Counted from the stretch's first letter, positions 17,501 through 26,521 are shown. The stretch is DNA of 64,000 bases from Pseudomonas serboccidentalis (GCF_028830055.1 NZ_CP101655.1:1866880-1930879), one strand, 5' to 3'. A program made the numbers and translations. The notes: generated by a model from the sequence alone, not told the origin.

Positions 17501-17535
17501 GCCCCGCACCTCATTCGGTTGCGGGGCTTTTTTTG
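17501..17535 (+). terminator. rho-independent terminator
   Basis: GC-rich stem (CCCCGCA with TGCGGGG) followed by a run of eight T. It ends the lipoprotein transcript and lies before the convergent quinone reductase gene. Confidence 0.9.
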
Positions 17536-17552
17536 TCCTGAGTTTCTGTCGC

Positions 17553-18551
17553 TCAAGCGACGTCGATCACCACCTTGCCAATCGCCGTGCCCTGTTGCAC
17601 CGCGTCGTGCGCTTGGCGCGCCTGGCTGAGGCTGAAGTGTTCAGCATGCATCAACGGCTTGACCTTGCCTTCCTCGATCAACCGCGTGGCGTAGCCGAGG
17701 ATTTGTGCGTGGTGCTTGCGCCCGACGCCGGTGAGCATCGGCAGCAACACGAAAATCCCCGACAGCGTGGCGCTGCGCAGCGAACCGGTGGCCAGGTTGT
17801 GGGTGCCGAACGCCGCGCAACTGGTGACGTGACCGTAGAGCCGGATCGCCGCAAACGAATCATCCAGGCTCTTGCCGCCGACGGTGTCGTAGATCACGTC
17901 GAAGCCCTTGCCGTCGGTGAACTGGCTGACGTACTGCTCGACCGACACGTTTTTGTAATCGATGGCCGTGGCGCCGTAGCTTTCAACAATCGCGCGCTTG
18001 CCCGGCGATACGGTGGCGAACACTTCAGCGCCCAGAGCAGCCGCGATTTGCACCGCCATGTGCCCGACACCGCCCGCGCCTCCATGCACCAGCACCTTCT
18101 GACCGGCCTGGACATGCGCGCGGTCGACCAGACCTTCCCACGCCGTCAGGAACACCAGCGGTACGGCCGCCGCCTCACGAAACCCGAGATTTTTCGGCTT
18201 GAGCGCCACCAGGTCGGCATCCACCGCCAGGTATTCGGCGAGCGACCCCGGCAAACCGCGCACACCACCGACCATGCCGAACACTTCGTCGCCCACCGAC
18301 AGATGGCTGACATTGGCGCCGACCGCTTCAATCACGCCGGCCATGTCAGTTCCGAGAATCGCCGGCAGCTCTGGCATCGCGTAAGGCGCATGGCCGGTGC
18401 GGATTTTATAGTCGATGGGGTTCACGCCACTGGCCACGATGCGCACCAGCACCTCATTGGCTTGTGGCACCGGGCGCTCGATCTGTGCCTCGCGAAAAGC
18501 GTTGTTGGCATAGTCGTCAAGGATCAACGCGCGGATGGTGGATTGGCTCAT
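17553..18551 (-). CDS. zinc-type alcohol dehydrogenase / quinone reductase (MDR family)
   Basis: A 332-residue medium-chain reductase. N-terminal GroES-like catalytic domain (NPIDYKIRTG, LGTDMAGVI) and a nucleotide-binding domain with VHGGAGGVGHMAVQIA (~155). It lacks the structural and catalytic zinc cysteines, as in NADPH:quinone oxidoreductases. It probably reduces quinones or enones with NADPH in the cytoplasm. It is divergent from a MarR-GNAT gene across a near-perfect palindrome and is its likely target. Exact substrate unknown. Confidence 0.85.
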   Translation of the reverse strand: MSQSTIRALILDDYANNAFREAQIERPVPQANEVLVRIVASGVNPIDYKIRTGHAPYAMPELPAILGTDMAGVIEAVGANVSHLSVGDEVFGMVGGVRGLPGSLAEYLAVDADLVALKPKNLGFREAAAVPLVFLTAWEGLVDRAHVQAGQKVLVHGGAGGVGHMAVQIAAALGAEVFATVSPGKRAIVESYGATAIDYKNVSVEQYVSQFTDGKGFDVIYDTVGGKSLDDSFAAIRLYGHVTSCAAFGTHNLATGSLRSATLSGIFVLLPMLTGVGRKHHAQILGYATRLIEEGKVKPLMHAEHFSLSQARQAHDAVQQGTAIGKVVIDVA

Positions 18552-18666
18552 TACGACGCCTCGCTGTCATTTCAAGGAAAGGGGCCATGGTGAAACGTGC
18601 TGCCAGTTTTGTCGACCGGATACGCGTCGCCGTTACCCAGCGTAGCCGGCCCGTTGCGCAGCGTGA

Positions 18667-18701
18667 CTGGAATATGGTTGTATCGTACAACCATATTCCA
18701 G
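18667..18701. promoter_or_regulatory. perfect 16-bp-arm palindrome, MarR operator candidate
   Basis: Sixteen-bp perfect arms (18667-18682 and 18686-18701) around a three-base centre; core ATGGTTGTA-TCG-TACAACCAT. It lies 13 bases before the MarR-GNAT start and ~115 bases from the divergent reductase start, the position of a self- and neighbour-regulating site. Confidence 0.85.
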
Positions 18702-18713
18702 AGGTGGTTGGTC

Positions 18714-19667
18714 ATGACGATTGCCCCAGCCTTGATCGAAGACATCCGCACGGCATCGCGCACCATGGTGCGTGAGCTGGGCTTCATGCGCGCCACGCTG
18801 GCGGCGACCGACTACTCCGCCTCCGGCGTGCACGCGCTGCTGGAAATCGAGACCGGGGACGGTGTGAGCGCTGCGCAACTGGCGCAAAGCCTGGGGCTGG
18901 AAAAGTCCAGTGTCAGCCGCATGGTCGGCAAACTGATCAAGGCCGGGGAGATCGAGGAGCGTACGGCCGAGGACGCTCGCGTCAAGCGCTTGCACCTGAC
19001 GCCGCAAGGCCGGCAGACCGTTGCCGCTATCCACGCCTTCGGCCAGGCGCAGGTCAGCCAGGCGTTGCAGGCGCTCAACCCATCGCAACAACAGAGCGTG
19101 GCGCAGGGCCTCACCACCTACGCCCACGCCCTCAAAACGATCCGCTTGGGCACCCATCAAGCACTCACGCCGAACCTGCTCATCAGCGCCGGCTACCGCC
19201 CGGGGTTGATTGGCCGCGTGGCGCAAATGCATGCCGATTACTACTCGCAGCATGCCGGTTTCGGCGCGGTCTTCGAAAGCCGCGTCGCCAGTGGCGTGGC
19301 GGAGTTTGTCGGGCGCCTCGATCAGCCGTGCAACCAGATCTGGGTGGCGACCCTCAACGAGCGCATCGTCGGTTCGATCGCGATCGACGGGCAGGACCTG
19401 GGCAACCATCAAGCGCATCTGCGCTGGTTCATCCTCGATGATGGCTGTCGCGGGAGCGGTGTCGGCCGGCAACTGCTGAGCGCGGCCGTAACGTTTTGTG
19501 ACCAGCAGGGTTTTGCCGCCATTCAACTCTGGACTTTCAAGGGCCTCGACGCCGCGCGCCGACTGTATGAGGCGTCCGGCTTCGAGCTGAGCAAAGAAGA
19601 GCAGGGCAGTCAGTGGGGCACGCTCGTCACCGAGCAGCAGTTCACCCGGATTTACCCTGAAGGCTGA
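18714..19667 (+). CDS. MarR-type regulator fused to GNAT acetyltransferase
   Basis: A 317-residue fusion. Residues 1-150 are a MarR winged helix (VSAAQLAQSLGLEKSSVSRM is the recognition helix region), and residues 160-317 a GNAT acetyltransferase with the acetyl-CoA motif GCRGSGVGRQLL. Such fusions are known in proteobacteria. The ATG at 18714 follows GAGG and the palindromic operator. It probably represses itself and the divergent reductase; the acetylated substrate or sensed ligand is unknown. The last 16 bases overlap the end of the convergent TetR gene. Confidence 0.88.
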   Translation: MTIAPALIEDIRTASRTMVRELGFMRATLAATDYSASGVHALLEIETGDGVSAAQLAQSLGLEKSSVSRMVGKLIKAGEIEERTAEDARVKRLHLTPQGRQTVAAIHAFGQAQVSQALQALNPSQQQSVAQGLTTYAHALKTIRLGTHQALTPNLLISAGYRPGLIGRVAQMHADYYSQHAGFGAVFESRVASGVAEFVGRLDQPCNQIWVATLNERIVGSIAIDGQDLGNHQAHLRWFILDDGCRGSGVGRQLLSAAVTFCDQQGFAAIQLWTFKGLDAARRLYEASGFELSKEEQGSQWGTLVTEQQFTRIYPEG

Positions 19668-20290
19668 TTCAGCACCACCACGTAGGCGCTGAACATGTCC
19701 GCCAGTCCATCGGCGAACGCGGTGATTTGCGGATCGCTACGCGGGTTGCCGGAAAAATCCTTGCCCACCGAACTGAGCGTGGTCAGGATCAGATCGCAGG
19801 CTGCGGTGCGGGTTGGCTCACCGGCTTCGGGCAGTAACTCGCACATGAAGACGGCGAAGATTTGCCGTCCCGCCGCACGTACTTCGTCAGCCTCGGGCGC
19901 ATCGCGATACAGCGGTGCCGCATCGTTCAGCGCCCCGCGCATCTGCGCTTCCTCACACTCCGAACGGATGAACGCCTGCACCAGTGTGCGCAGGCGTGCC
20001 AGTGGCGGCTGTTCGGGATTTTCCAGAATTTGCTGCAGCATCTGCGTGGTGTGCAGCCATTCATCGCTCTGCAGACGGAACAGAATCGCCGCCTTGTTAG
20101 GGAAGTACTGGTACAGCGAGCCGATGCTCACGCCAGCCTTTTCCGCGACCCGTGCGGTGGTAAAACGGCTGGCGCCGTGCTCGGTCAAAACCTGAATAGC
20201 CGCCTGCAGAATCGCCGCGACCAGATCAGCCGAGCGTGCCTGCTGCGGCTGTTTGCGCGAGGAAATACGGGCAGTCTGGCGATTGCTCAT
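19652..20290 (-). CDS. TetR-family repressor
   Basis: A 212-residue regulator. The N-terminal helix-turn-helix is FTTARVAEKAGVSIGSLYQYF, with a basic N-terminal tail; the C-terminal domain is helical and ligand-binding. Start at 20290 fits the domain length; the longer frame to 20350 runs into the operator region. Divergent from an O-methyltransferase gene with a palindrome between them, so it is probably its regulator. Confidence 0.88.
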   Translation of the reverse strand: MSNRQTARISSRKQPQQARSADLVAAILQAAIQVLTEHGASRFTTARVAEKAGVSIGSLYQYFPNKAAILFRLQSDEWLHTTQMLQQILENPEQPPLARLRTLVQAFIRSECEEAQMRGALNDAAPLYRDAPEADEVRAAGRQIFAVFMCELLPEAGEPTRTAACDLILTTLSSVGKDFSGNPRSDPQITAFADGLADMFSAYVVVLNQPSG

Positions 20291-20329
20291 GGGCGGCTCG
20301 GGCCTCGAAGGGAAACGCGAATAGCGGAT

Positions 20330-20344
20330 CGAGTGAATCACTCG
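20330..20344. promoter_or_regulatory. palindrome between TetR and methyltransferase genes
   Basis: Perfect dyad CGAGTGA-A-TCACTCG, 40 bases from the TetR start and 59 from the methyltransferase start. Likely operator; related half-sites (GCGAG) recur just downstream to ~20375. Confidence 0.6.
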
Positions 20345-20402
20345 CATCATTTAAATGCGACGAATTGCTCGCATCTTAATCCCCCATTGACGGAAAGCAA
20401 TC

Positions 20403-21059
20403 ATGACAACCCTGACCTCTGAACCGTTGGCCAGCCTGATCGAACGTCTCTACAGCCAAGCTAGCGCCGCCACCAGCCCGGTGCTGGAAACGGTGTCCGG
20501 CGAGGAGCGTGAACGCCTGATGCACAGCAAGACCGAGTACCTGAAACTCTACGCCATGCTCAAGGATCTGTGGCTGCCAGTCTCGCGCGACACCGGCAAG
20601 CTGCTGTACCTGCTGGCGCGCAATGCCAAGGCCAAGGCCATCGTCGAATTCGGCACCTCGTTCGGCCTGTCCACCCTGCACCTGGCGGCGGCGCTGCGCG
20701 ACAACGGTGGTGGCGTGCTGATCGGCAGCGAATTTGAACCGGCGAAAATCGCCTTGGCACGCCATCACTTCGTCGAGGGCGGCGTCAGCGATCTGGTGCA
20801 AATCCGCGAAGGCGATGCGCTCGTCACCCTCGCCAGCGACCTGCCGCCGTCAGTCGACCTGCTCCTGCTCGATGGGGCCAAGGCGCTGTATGGCGATGTG
20901 TTGCTCCTGGTGGAACAACACCTGAAACCGGGCGCGCTGGTGGTGGCGGACAACACCAACTACTGCCCGGAATACCTGGCGTACGTGCGTGCGCCGCAGA
21001 ACGGTTATCTGTCCGTGCCGTTTGCCGATGACATCGAGCTGTCGATGCGACTGGGCTGA
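20403..21059 (+). CDS. O-methyltransferase family (class I SAM)
   Basis: A 218-residue protein of the catechol/caffeoyl-CoA O-methyltransferase type: VEFGTSFGLSTLHLAAAL binds SAM, LLLLDGAKALYGDV holds the metal/acidic motif, and VVADNTNY follows at the usual distance. It transfers methyl groups to hydroxyls of small aromatic or similar substrates in the cytoplasm. GGAAAG precedes the ATG. Probably controlled by the divergent TetR protein. Confidence 0.83.
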   Translation: MTTLTSEPLASLIERLYSQASAATSPVLETVSGEERERLMHSKTEYLKLYAMLKDLWLPVSRDTGKLLYLLARNAKAKAIVEFGTSFGLSTLHLAAALRDNGGGVLIGSEFEPAKIALARHHFVEGGVSDLVQIREGDALVTLASDLPPSVDLLLLDGAKALYGDVLLLVEQHLKPGALVVADNTNYCPEYLAYVRAPQNGYLSVPFADDIELSMRLG

Positions 21060-21086
21060 GGCAGGGTGCTGCGAGCGGGCGAACCG

Positions 21087-21569
21087 CTACAGACGCATGC
21101 CCATTTCAAAAGCGCGGGGTTCAAATCCGAACTCCGCATACATCCGCACGGCCCGGGTATTGAACGCCCAGACCGTCAAACGCAGATCCTGGGCATCCTG
21201 TCCGAGCGCCCAGTTTTTCACGAGATCCATCAGCCCGCGTCCAATGCCTTTTCCCGAAAACTGTTCGGCGACACACACCGAACCGATGCGCACAACATTC
21301 TGCGACTGCATCAACGGCCCTGAACTGGCTGACAGGCTGGCCGTGATAAACGCCGCAGGTTGATGACCGACATGGGCAATAAAGGCAACATGGCCCGGCC
21401 TCTCGAACAGCCCCGACCAGTGAGGCAGGTCACGGGAAAACGCTTCGGTGGCAGGTGCATAGATGTCGGGACGGGCAGTGTGGTGCACCTCATTGAGCAA
21501 TTGGCCCAACTCACACATGCTCAAGGCATCTTCGACCGTTGCGATTCGGTAAGTGATGGTTTCATCCAT
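21087..21569 (-). CDS. GNAT-family acetyltransferase
   Basis: A 160-residue single GNAT domain. The acetyl-CoA-binding loop is VAEQFSGKGIGRGLMD and the C-terminal AVRMYAEFGFEPR is the usual beta-bulge segment. ATG at 21569 has AAGGAG ten bases upstream; the open frame extends further but without domain content. Substrate unknown. It is divergent from a VOC protein gene. Confidence 0.85.
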   Translation of the reverse strand: MDETITYRIATVEDALSMCELGQLLNEVHHTARPDIYAPATEAFSRDLPHWSGLFERPGHVAFIAHVGHQPAAFITASLSASSGPLMQSQNVVRIGSVCVAEQFSGKGIGRGLMDLVKNWALGQDAQDLRLTVWAFNTRAVRMYAEFGFEPRAFEMGMRL

Positions 21570-21725
21570 GGGGTGCAGCGCTCCTTGATGGCGTGGTCCC
21601 TCGAAAGGCTCAGGCCTTTGTCTCATAGACGGGAAGGTATTCCAATGGGAATTCGGTGAGGAAACCGACGCCATGAACAACCGCGTAGTGGTTACCATGA
21701 GTATCGTTTCGACAGGAGCCACGCA

Positions 21726-22181
21726 ATGGATCTGAAATTCAGTCACGTCGATGTACTGGTCAATAATCTCGAAGAAGCCTGTGCTTACTATGCGGACATA
21801 CTCAACGCCAGAATCTCCAAGACGCTGGTCTGGGAGCGGGGCGGGCTACAGGTGCGTTACGCGATTGCGCTGATCGGGCAGGAGCGTTTCATGTTGGTGC
21901 AGCCGTTGGCCGGGAATCTGAAAGCGCTTCTGGATTCTGCCGGCGAGGGGATGATTTACCGTCACTGTTACTCGACCCCGGATATCGAAATAGCCTATGA
22001 CGAATTGCTGGCCGCCGGTGTTCAGCCGGAAGACGAAAACGGGCAGCCATTAGCGCGGGCGAATCTGCAATCCCCGTCGGGGGGACGCATCATCTGGTTG
22101 CCCAAACGCTTTGGCCATTTTTCCATCGAGATACTGGAAGAGAAAGCGCTGGAGGCATTTGTCGAGGCCGCGTTTATCTGA
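21726..22181 (+). CDS. VOC/glyoxalase-bleomycin-resistance fold protein
   Basis: A 151-residue protein with two beta-alpha-beta-beta-beta modules (FSHVDVLVNNLEEACAYYAD at the start; GHFSIEILE near the end supplies His/Glu metal ligands). VOC proteins bind a metal and act as lyases, dioxygenases or drug-binding proteins. AGGAG precedes the ATG. The specific role is not shown by sequence or neighbours. Confidence 0.78.
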   Translation: MDLKFSHVDVLVNNLEEACAYYADILNARISKTLVWERGGLQVRYAIALIGQERFMLVQPLAGNLKALLDSAGEGMIYRHCYSTPDIEIAYDELLAAGVQPEDENGQPLARANLQSPSGGRIIWLPKRFGHFSIEILEEKALEAFVEAAFI

Positions 22182-22443
22182 CTCAAGGCTGATCCTGGTC
22201 GGGCTGAACAAGAGGGCGAGAAGCGTTGTCGCACCCTCAAACCTGAAGTCAGATCAGCGCCTTTATTGCTTGGGCTGTTGATCACATGGCCCCAATAGCT
22301 GTTGCTGCTCAGCACGGTTTGATCGACATCGCTGATGATCGCCTACGGTCGATCACCCGGTTTGTGCGCCTGCAACGCTCGGTCCAGTTGCATTCTGGCG
22401 ACGTTGACCCTTGGTAATAAGGCGCCTCGTTTGTTGTGGCAGG
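22182..22443. other. intergenic stretch without recognised gene
   Basis: About 260 bases with no supported gene. On the minus strand a short piece reads VLSSNSYWGHVINSP before a stop and might be a gene remnant, but I cannot identify it. Base composition is lower in GC than the upstream genes. Confidence 0.35.
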
Positions 22444-23010
22444 TCATGGCTCAACGAGCTGCAAACATCCCTGCTGACAGGCTGTGAGAATCTCTTGCGC
22501 CAATTGGTCATCGGCCACAGCTCGAGCGAGTGCCAAGCCACCAATCATCCCTACGGCAATTTGCACAGCATGCTGGCGTGTATTCGTCTGTGTCGTCGAT
22601 TTCAGCCCGGACTCTAGACGTGTGATGAACGCTGAGAGCACTTGGGTATAGCTCTCCTGGATGGCTCCATCCTGTCGAGCAGCATCATTGACCATGAACG
22701 CTAACGGACAGTGCATGCGGCTTGCATCCCGATGGTCCATGCGGAGATAGTCTTTCACTACCTGCAGCAAACCATTTTTACCAGCCTCTTCGAGCATCGC
22801 GCCCCCTGCGTTCGCGGCATTTCTAATCGCTTCGGTGTAAAGCTCCGTTTTGGATGCGAAGTGACTATAGAAAGCCCCCCGGGTCAATCCCGCACTCTCC
22901 ATAATTGAGTCGATACTGACTTTGTCGAAACCTTCCAGTGCGAAGAGTCGCGCGGCGCTATCCAGAATCATCTGTCGAGTGGTTGCGCGCTGTGTAGCAG
23001 GCCAGGGCAT
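22444..23010 (-). CDS. TetR-family repressor
   Basis: A 188-residue TetR protein. The helix-turn-helix is VSIDSIMESAGLTRGAFYSHF; the C-terminal part resembles the ligand domain of NemR/AcrR-like repressors with C-terminal TetR_C. CAAGGAG precedes the ATG. It is divergent from a glutathione transferase gene with a strong dyad between them. Lower GC and less biased codon use than the genes before 22 kb suggest later acquisition. Confidence 0.86.
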   Translation of the reverse strand: MPWPATQRATTRQMILDSAARLFALEGFDKVSIDSIMESAGLTRGAFYSHFASKTELYTEAIRNAANAGGAMLEEAGKNGLLQVVKDYLRMDHRDASRMHCPLAFMVNDAARQDGAIQESYTQVLSAFITRLESGLKSTTQTNTRQHAVQIAVGMIGGLALARAVADDQLAQEILTACQQGCLQLVEP

Positions 23011-23055
23011 TCGTCTTCTCCTTGATAAAGCGTGAGCTGGAGTATGACAAAACGG

Positions 23056-23081
23056 GACTTTATGTTCTTGAACATAAGGTC
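23056..23081. promoter_or_regulatory. 26-bp dyad, TetR operator candidate
   Basis: Inner perfect palindrome TTATGTTC-TT-GAACATAA (23060-23077) with outer GAC/GTC flanks that also pair, leaving one mismatch. It lies midway between the TetR start (23010) and the transferase start (23125). Confidence 0.75.
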
Positions 23082-23124
23082 ATACCGACCAGAATTGCCG
23101 ACTCTACCCCTCAAGGAGCTACAC

Positions 23125-23772
23125 ATGAGATTGCACATACTGGGACCTGGATTTAGCACCTTCGCACGGAGTGTCAGACTTTACTGCGAGGAGAAAGCGC
23201 TGGATTACACACACGGGATGCACGTGGATGGTAATGCGATCAGGTTGCACAGCCCTGAACACAAGGCACTGCATCCTTTTGGCAAGGTCCCGGTATTGCT
23301 GCATGGAGAGCGGAGCGTAATTGAAACAACCACCATTTGCCGCTACCTGGATGAAGCCTTTGCGCTTGTTTCTCCAAGGCCCGCTGACTTGGCCCAGAAG
23401 GTAAAGGTCGATCAGTGGGCCGCTGCCTTGGCGATGTATGCCGATGATCGACTGATACGTCGTTATCTTTTATTACTGGTTTCACCTGCACAGCCGTCAC
23501 GCCCAATCGATAGAGACGCTGTGGCTATCGCCGAGCCAATGGCTATCCATACACTTTGGCTGCTGGCGCAGCAATTGGATGAGCAGCCATTTTTCTGCGG
23601 GGCGGACTACAGCATGGCGGACGCCATCCTGACGCCTATGCTCGATTATTTGGAACGCGTGCCCGAAAGTGCGCAATGGCTGAAAAAAACACCCAATCTT
23701 CGTGATTATCTTTTTCGCATGCGTTTGCGCCAGTCAGGGCTCAATGTGTTGACCGAGCCGAACTTCAGTTAA
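23125..23772 (+). CDS. glutathione S-transferase family protein
   Basis: A 215-residue protein with N-terminal thioredoxin-like GST domain (FSTFARSVRLYCEEK active-site helix, FGKVPVLLHG with cis-Pro, IETTTICRYLDE glutathione-binding) and helical C-terminal domain. It conjugates or reduces electrophiles with glutathione in the cytoplasm. AAGGAG precedes the ATG at 23125. Probably induced through the divergent TetR protein by an electrophile. Confidence 0.86.
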   Translation: MRLHILGPGFSTFARSVRLYCEEKALDYTHGMHVDGNAIRLHSPEHKALHPFGKVPVLLHGERSVIETTTICRYLDEAFALVSPRPADLAQKVKVDQWAAALAMYADDRLIRRYLLLLVSPAQPSRPIDRDAVAIAEPMAIHTLWLLAQQLDEQPFFCGADYSMADAILTPMLDYLERVPESAQWLKKTPNLRDYLFRMRLRQSGLNVLTEPNFS

Positions 23773-23990
23773 TGCAGAAATTTATGGACTTATCGTTCGC
23801 CCCAAGGCCGTTTCTGGCCGAATTCTGTCTGTGTTAGCTGCCGCGTAGAAGGGCGCCCGTTCAACCACGCAAGGTCTTTTGGGCGGACGCTTACCGTCCA
23901 GAACCTGGCTACAAGGTTTCAGAAAATGCGTCAGCCATGGGCTTGAAACTGGAGGCAGGCTGCAGCTTCCGTTCCCCGGATGTTGACCGT

Positions 23991-24380
23991 TCAGTTTGAA
24001 GCGTTGTTCAGCTGTTGAAGCTCAAGTTGCCTGGCAGCACTGGCTTCGAGGTTTGCGCGCTCTTCATCCAGATACCGATAAATGCCTTGGAGGTTGGCGA
24101 TTTTCTGTTTGATCTCTGCCATCTTTTTTTCAATCAGCCTGGCGCCGTCAGCACAATCGATCAGCTTGTTCCGCTGCGCGTCCAGAATCTCGCCGATTTC
24201 CCCCAGGGAAAACCCCATGCTTTGCGCACGCTGGATAAAGTCCAGATCCTGCAGAGTTTGCTCGGTGTAAACGCGATAGTTGTTGATTTGCCGCAGCGCT
24301 GAGATCAGGCCGATTTGCTCGTAGTAACGCAGCGTATGGCGGCTGGCGCCGCTACGGGCTTCGAGTTCGCCGATTCTCAT
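23991..24380 (-). CDS. MerR-family regulator
   Basis: A 129-residue MerR protein: MRIGELEARSGASRHTLRYY is the winged-helix start, then a long dimerisation coiled coil (~75-115). It lacks the cysteine pairs of metal sensors, like the AdhR/NmlR-type regulators of aldehyde and redox stress genes, although one Cys is present in LIDCADG. Divergent from an SDR gene whose promoter has MerR-type geometry. Confidence 0.87.
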   Translation of the reverse strand: MRIGELEARSGASRHTLRYYEQIGLISALRQINNYRVYTEQTLQDLDFIQRAQSMGFSLGEIGEILDAQRNKLIDCADGARLIEKKMAEIKQKIANLQGIYRYLDEERANLEASAARQLELQQLNNASN

Positions 24381-24391
24381 GAAAACACCGC

Positions 24392-24422
24392 TTGACTGTA
24401 GAGTTGGGTCGACAGTTTACGC
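24392..24422 (+). promoter_or_regulatory. MerR-type promoter/operator
   Basis: A TTGACT -35 box (24392-24397) is followed after a 19-base spacer by TTACGC (weak -10). The spacer contains the dyad ACTGTAG-N8-CGACAGT (24395-24416). Overlong spacers with an inner dyad are how MerR activators work. It drives the SDR gene at 24455. Confidence 0.55.
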
Positions 24423-24454
24423 TTGATTTCTCATCTTGAACAAGGAACAGGGAA

Positions 24455-25522
24455 ATGGGCGTGGAGTGCTTTGTCACGGGGGGGACCGGCTTCATCGGTC
24501 AACATTTGGTGGCGTATCTGAGTGCAAAAGGTCACACCGTTCGGGTGTTGATGCGTCGCCCGGAGCGACTGGCTGCACTGCGCGAGCAAGTCGATAATCT
24601 GGGAGGGTGCGCAACCCGGGTATTTGCCGTTGCCGGCGATCTGGAACGGGACAACCTCGGGCTGAGTCTTGAGGACCGAGAAGGGCTACAGCACGCCAGC
24701 GTCATATTCCACTTGGGCGCCCACTTCGCATGGGGGCTTTCGGTGGAGCATTCTCGTGCGGTGAATGTGGAAGGGGCAAAGCGCGTGGCGCTGTTGGCGG
24801 CTGAGCAAAACAGCCGTTTAGTGATGATCGGCGGCTACATGCTGAAAAATCATGAACATCTGCAGCGCATCGGAATTGATCCTCGTCATCCGGAGTTGAC
24901 GAATTGGCCTGCCGTCTACCGGCGTGTCGGGGGTTACGAGGGAAGCAAGCTGGAGGCGCATTTTGCGACCCTGGAGGTCATGTCTGCCAAGGGCGGGGAG
25001 ATGACCGTTGTCCACCCTGCGACTGTCTGTGGTCACAGCCGTACCGGGCATATCCTTGACGGTCAGCCGCTGGTGGAGCTGATACGCAACCTTGTGCAGG
25101 GAAAGCTGACCGCCGTGCCCGGTACCGCCGAGCACTGGCTGCCACTGGTTACTGTGGATTACCTGGTCGAGCTGTTGGCAGTGTGTGCTTTTGATCCTGC
25201 CATGGTGGGCCAGGAACTGCTGGCGCTTGATGACCAGACGCCAAACCTGCGAGAACTCCTGATACAGGTGGCACAACCTTTGGGCTTAAAGTCTCCCAAG
25301 CATCACATTCCGCTCCGATTGCTGAAGTGGCTGCTGAGTATTGCGCCCGTCGCGTGGTTTCTGAATACAAAACCCGAAGCCTTGGACTTTATCCAGACCA
25401 CTCGTTTTGATACAACGGCGGTCGAGCAATTTGCCAACAGGCATGGAATAGCCAAACCGGATATACGTCAGTCTTTGCAGCACACTGCAACATTCGTCAA
25501 CGCCTATTGCATCGCCAAATAA
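24455..25522 (+). CDS. extended SDR, NAD-dependent epimerase/reductase family
   Basis: A 355-residue extended short-chain dehydrogenase: FVTGGTGFIGQHL nucleotide-binding motif at the N-terminus and YEGSK (YxxxK) catalytic motif at ~165. It resembles dihydroflavonol-reductase-like enzymes that reduce carbonyls with NADPH. CAAGGAACAGGG precedes the ATG. Probably activated by the divergent MerR protein. The substrate is not known. Confidence 0.83.
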   Translation: MGVECFVTGGTGFIGQHLVAYLSAKGHTVRVLMRRPERLAALREQVDNLGGCATRVFAVAGDLERDNLGLSLEDREGLQHASVIFHLGAHFAWGLSVEHSRAVNVEGAKRVALLAAEQNSRLVMIGGYMLKNHEHLQRIGIDPRHPELTNWPAVYRRVGGYEGSKLEAHFATLEVMSAKGGEMTVVHPATVCGHSRTGHILDGQPLVELIRNLVQGKLTAVPGTAEHWLPLVTVDYLVELLAVCAFDPAMVGQELLALDDQTPNLRELLIQVAQPLGLKSPKHHIPLRLLKWLLSIAPVAWFLNTKPEALDFIQTTRFDTTAVEQFANRHGIAKPDIRQSLQHTATFVNAYCIAK

Positions 25523-25621
25523 ATACTGGCGTTGGCGGGATCTTCGTATCCTCAAACTGTGCGCCGTCGATATCGGGCGGCATTCTATCGGACGACAATT
25601 CAGCGACAGGGATCGTCATCA

Positions 25622-26521
25622 ATGCAATCCACTTTCAGCAAAGGCGTCATGTTTGCACTCTCCGCTGCGGCACTGAACGCAACGATCGGTGTACTCAGCA
25701 AAATACTCATGAGTAATGGTTTCACCGCCAGCAGTGTCGCGGTCATCAAGACCGTACTGGGTTGCGTGCTTCTCTCGATCCTGTTGTTTTTCCTCAAGCG
25801 CCCGGCGGCGTCGATCAAATGGACTCAGGCGGCTATCTGCGCATTCCTTGGCATCTTTGTGCTGTTCCATTTCGAAACGTCCGCCTATCGACACTATGCT
25901 GCGGCAGGTGTGGTAGTGGTGCTGATGGCCAGTGCCTCAATTTCCTCGATCATTCTGGGGCGCATTTTTCTCAAGGACGCCATCACTGCGAACGCGACCG
26001 TGGGTGCCGCACTGGCTATCGCCGGGATCTCGGTGATCTTCGGCGGCGACCTGCAGCAGGGCTTTACCCTGCAAGGTGCTGCGCTCGCCTCCATGGCCGG
26101 CTCCGGCTATGGGGCCTTTTCGGTTGCCATGAAGCGAATGGGGGTGTCGGGGGGGCTGCACTTCACCCGACAACTGTTATTTTTTGGCAGCCTGTACTTG
26201 CTGATGCCGGCTGCGGCCGATGGTTTCGCGATCGGCGAGCTGTCGCCGCTGGCGATCGCTGCGCTGCTGGCGCTGGCCACGCTGCCGACAATCCTGGGCT
26301 TCTTCTGCACCACCAAGGCCATCGAGTATCTCAAGCCATCCCAAGTGCAAGCGCTGGAGCTGACCGAGCCACTGTTCGCCGCGCTGCTGGCGTTTGTGGC
26401 GCTCAACGAAGTACCGCGCGACAGCCTGTACGCGGGAGCGGCACTGATCATCGTCGGCTTGTGTTTCTCCAATGAACTGATCCGCTTGGGCAGCAAAGCC
26501 TCCGTCGCGTCGACCGAGTGA
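25622..26521 (+). CDS. DMT-superfamily (EamA) transporter
   Basis: A 299-residue membrane protein with about ten hydrophobic segments in two EamA repeats (1-140 and 150-290), the usual layout of drug/metabolite exporters of the inner membrane. ATG at 25622 begins the first membrane segment and follows AGGGA; the longer open frame is not used. The substrate is unknown. It follows the SDR gene by 100 bases, same direction, and may share its transcript. Confidence 0.85.
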   Translation: MQSTFSKGVMFALSAAALNATIGVLSKILMSNGFTASSVAVIKTVLGCVLLSILLFFLKRPAASIKWTQAAICAFLGIFVLFHFETSAYRHYAAAGVVVVLMASASISSIILGRIFLKDAITANATVGAALAIAGISVIFGGDLQQGFTLQGAALASMAGSGYGAFSVAMKRMGVSGGLHFTRQLLFFGSLYLLMPAAADGFAIGELSPLAIAALLALATLPTILGFFCTTKAIEYLKPSQVQALELTEPLFAALLAFVALNEVPRDSLYAGAALIIVGLCFSNELIRLGSKASVASTE

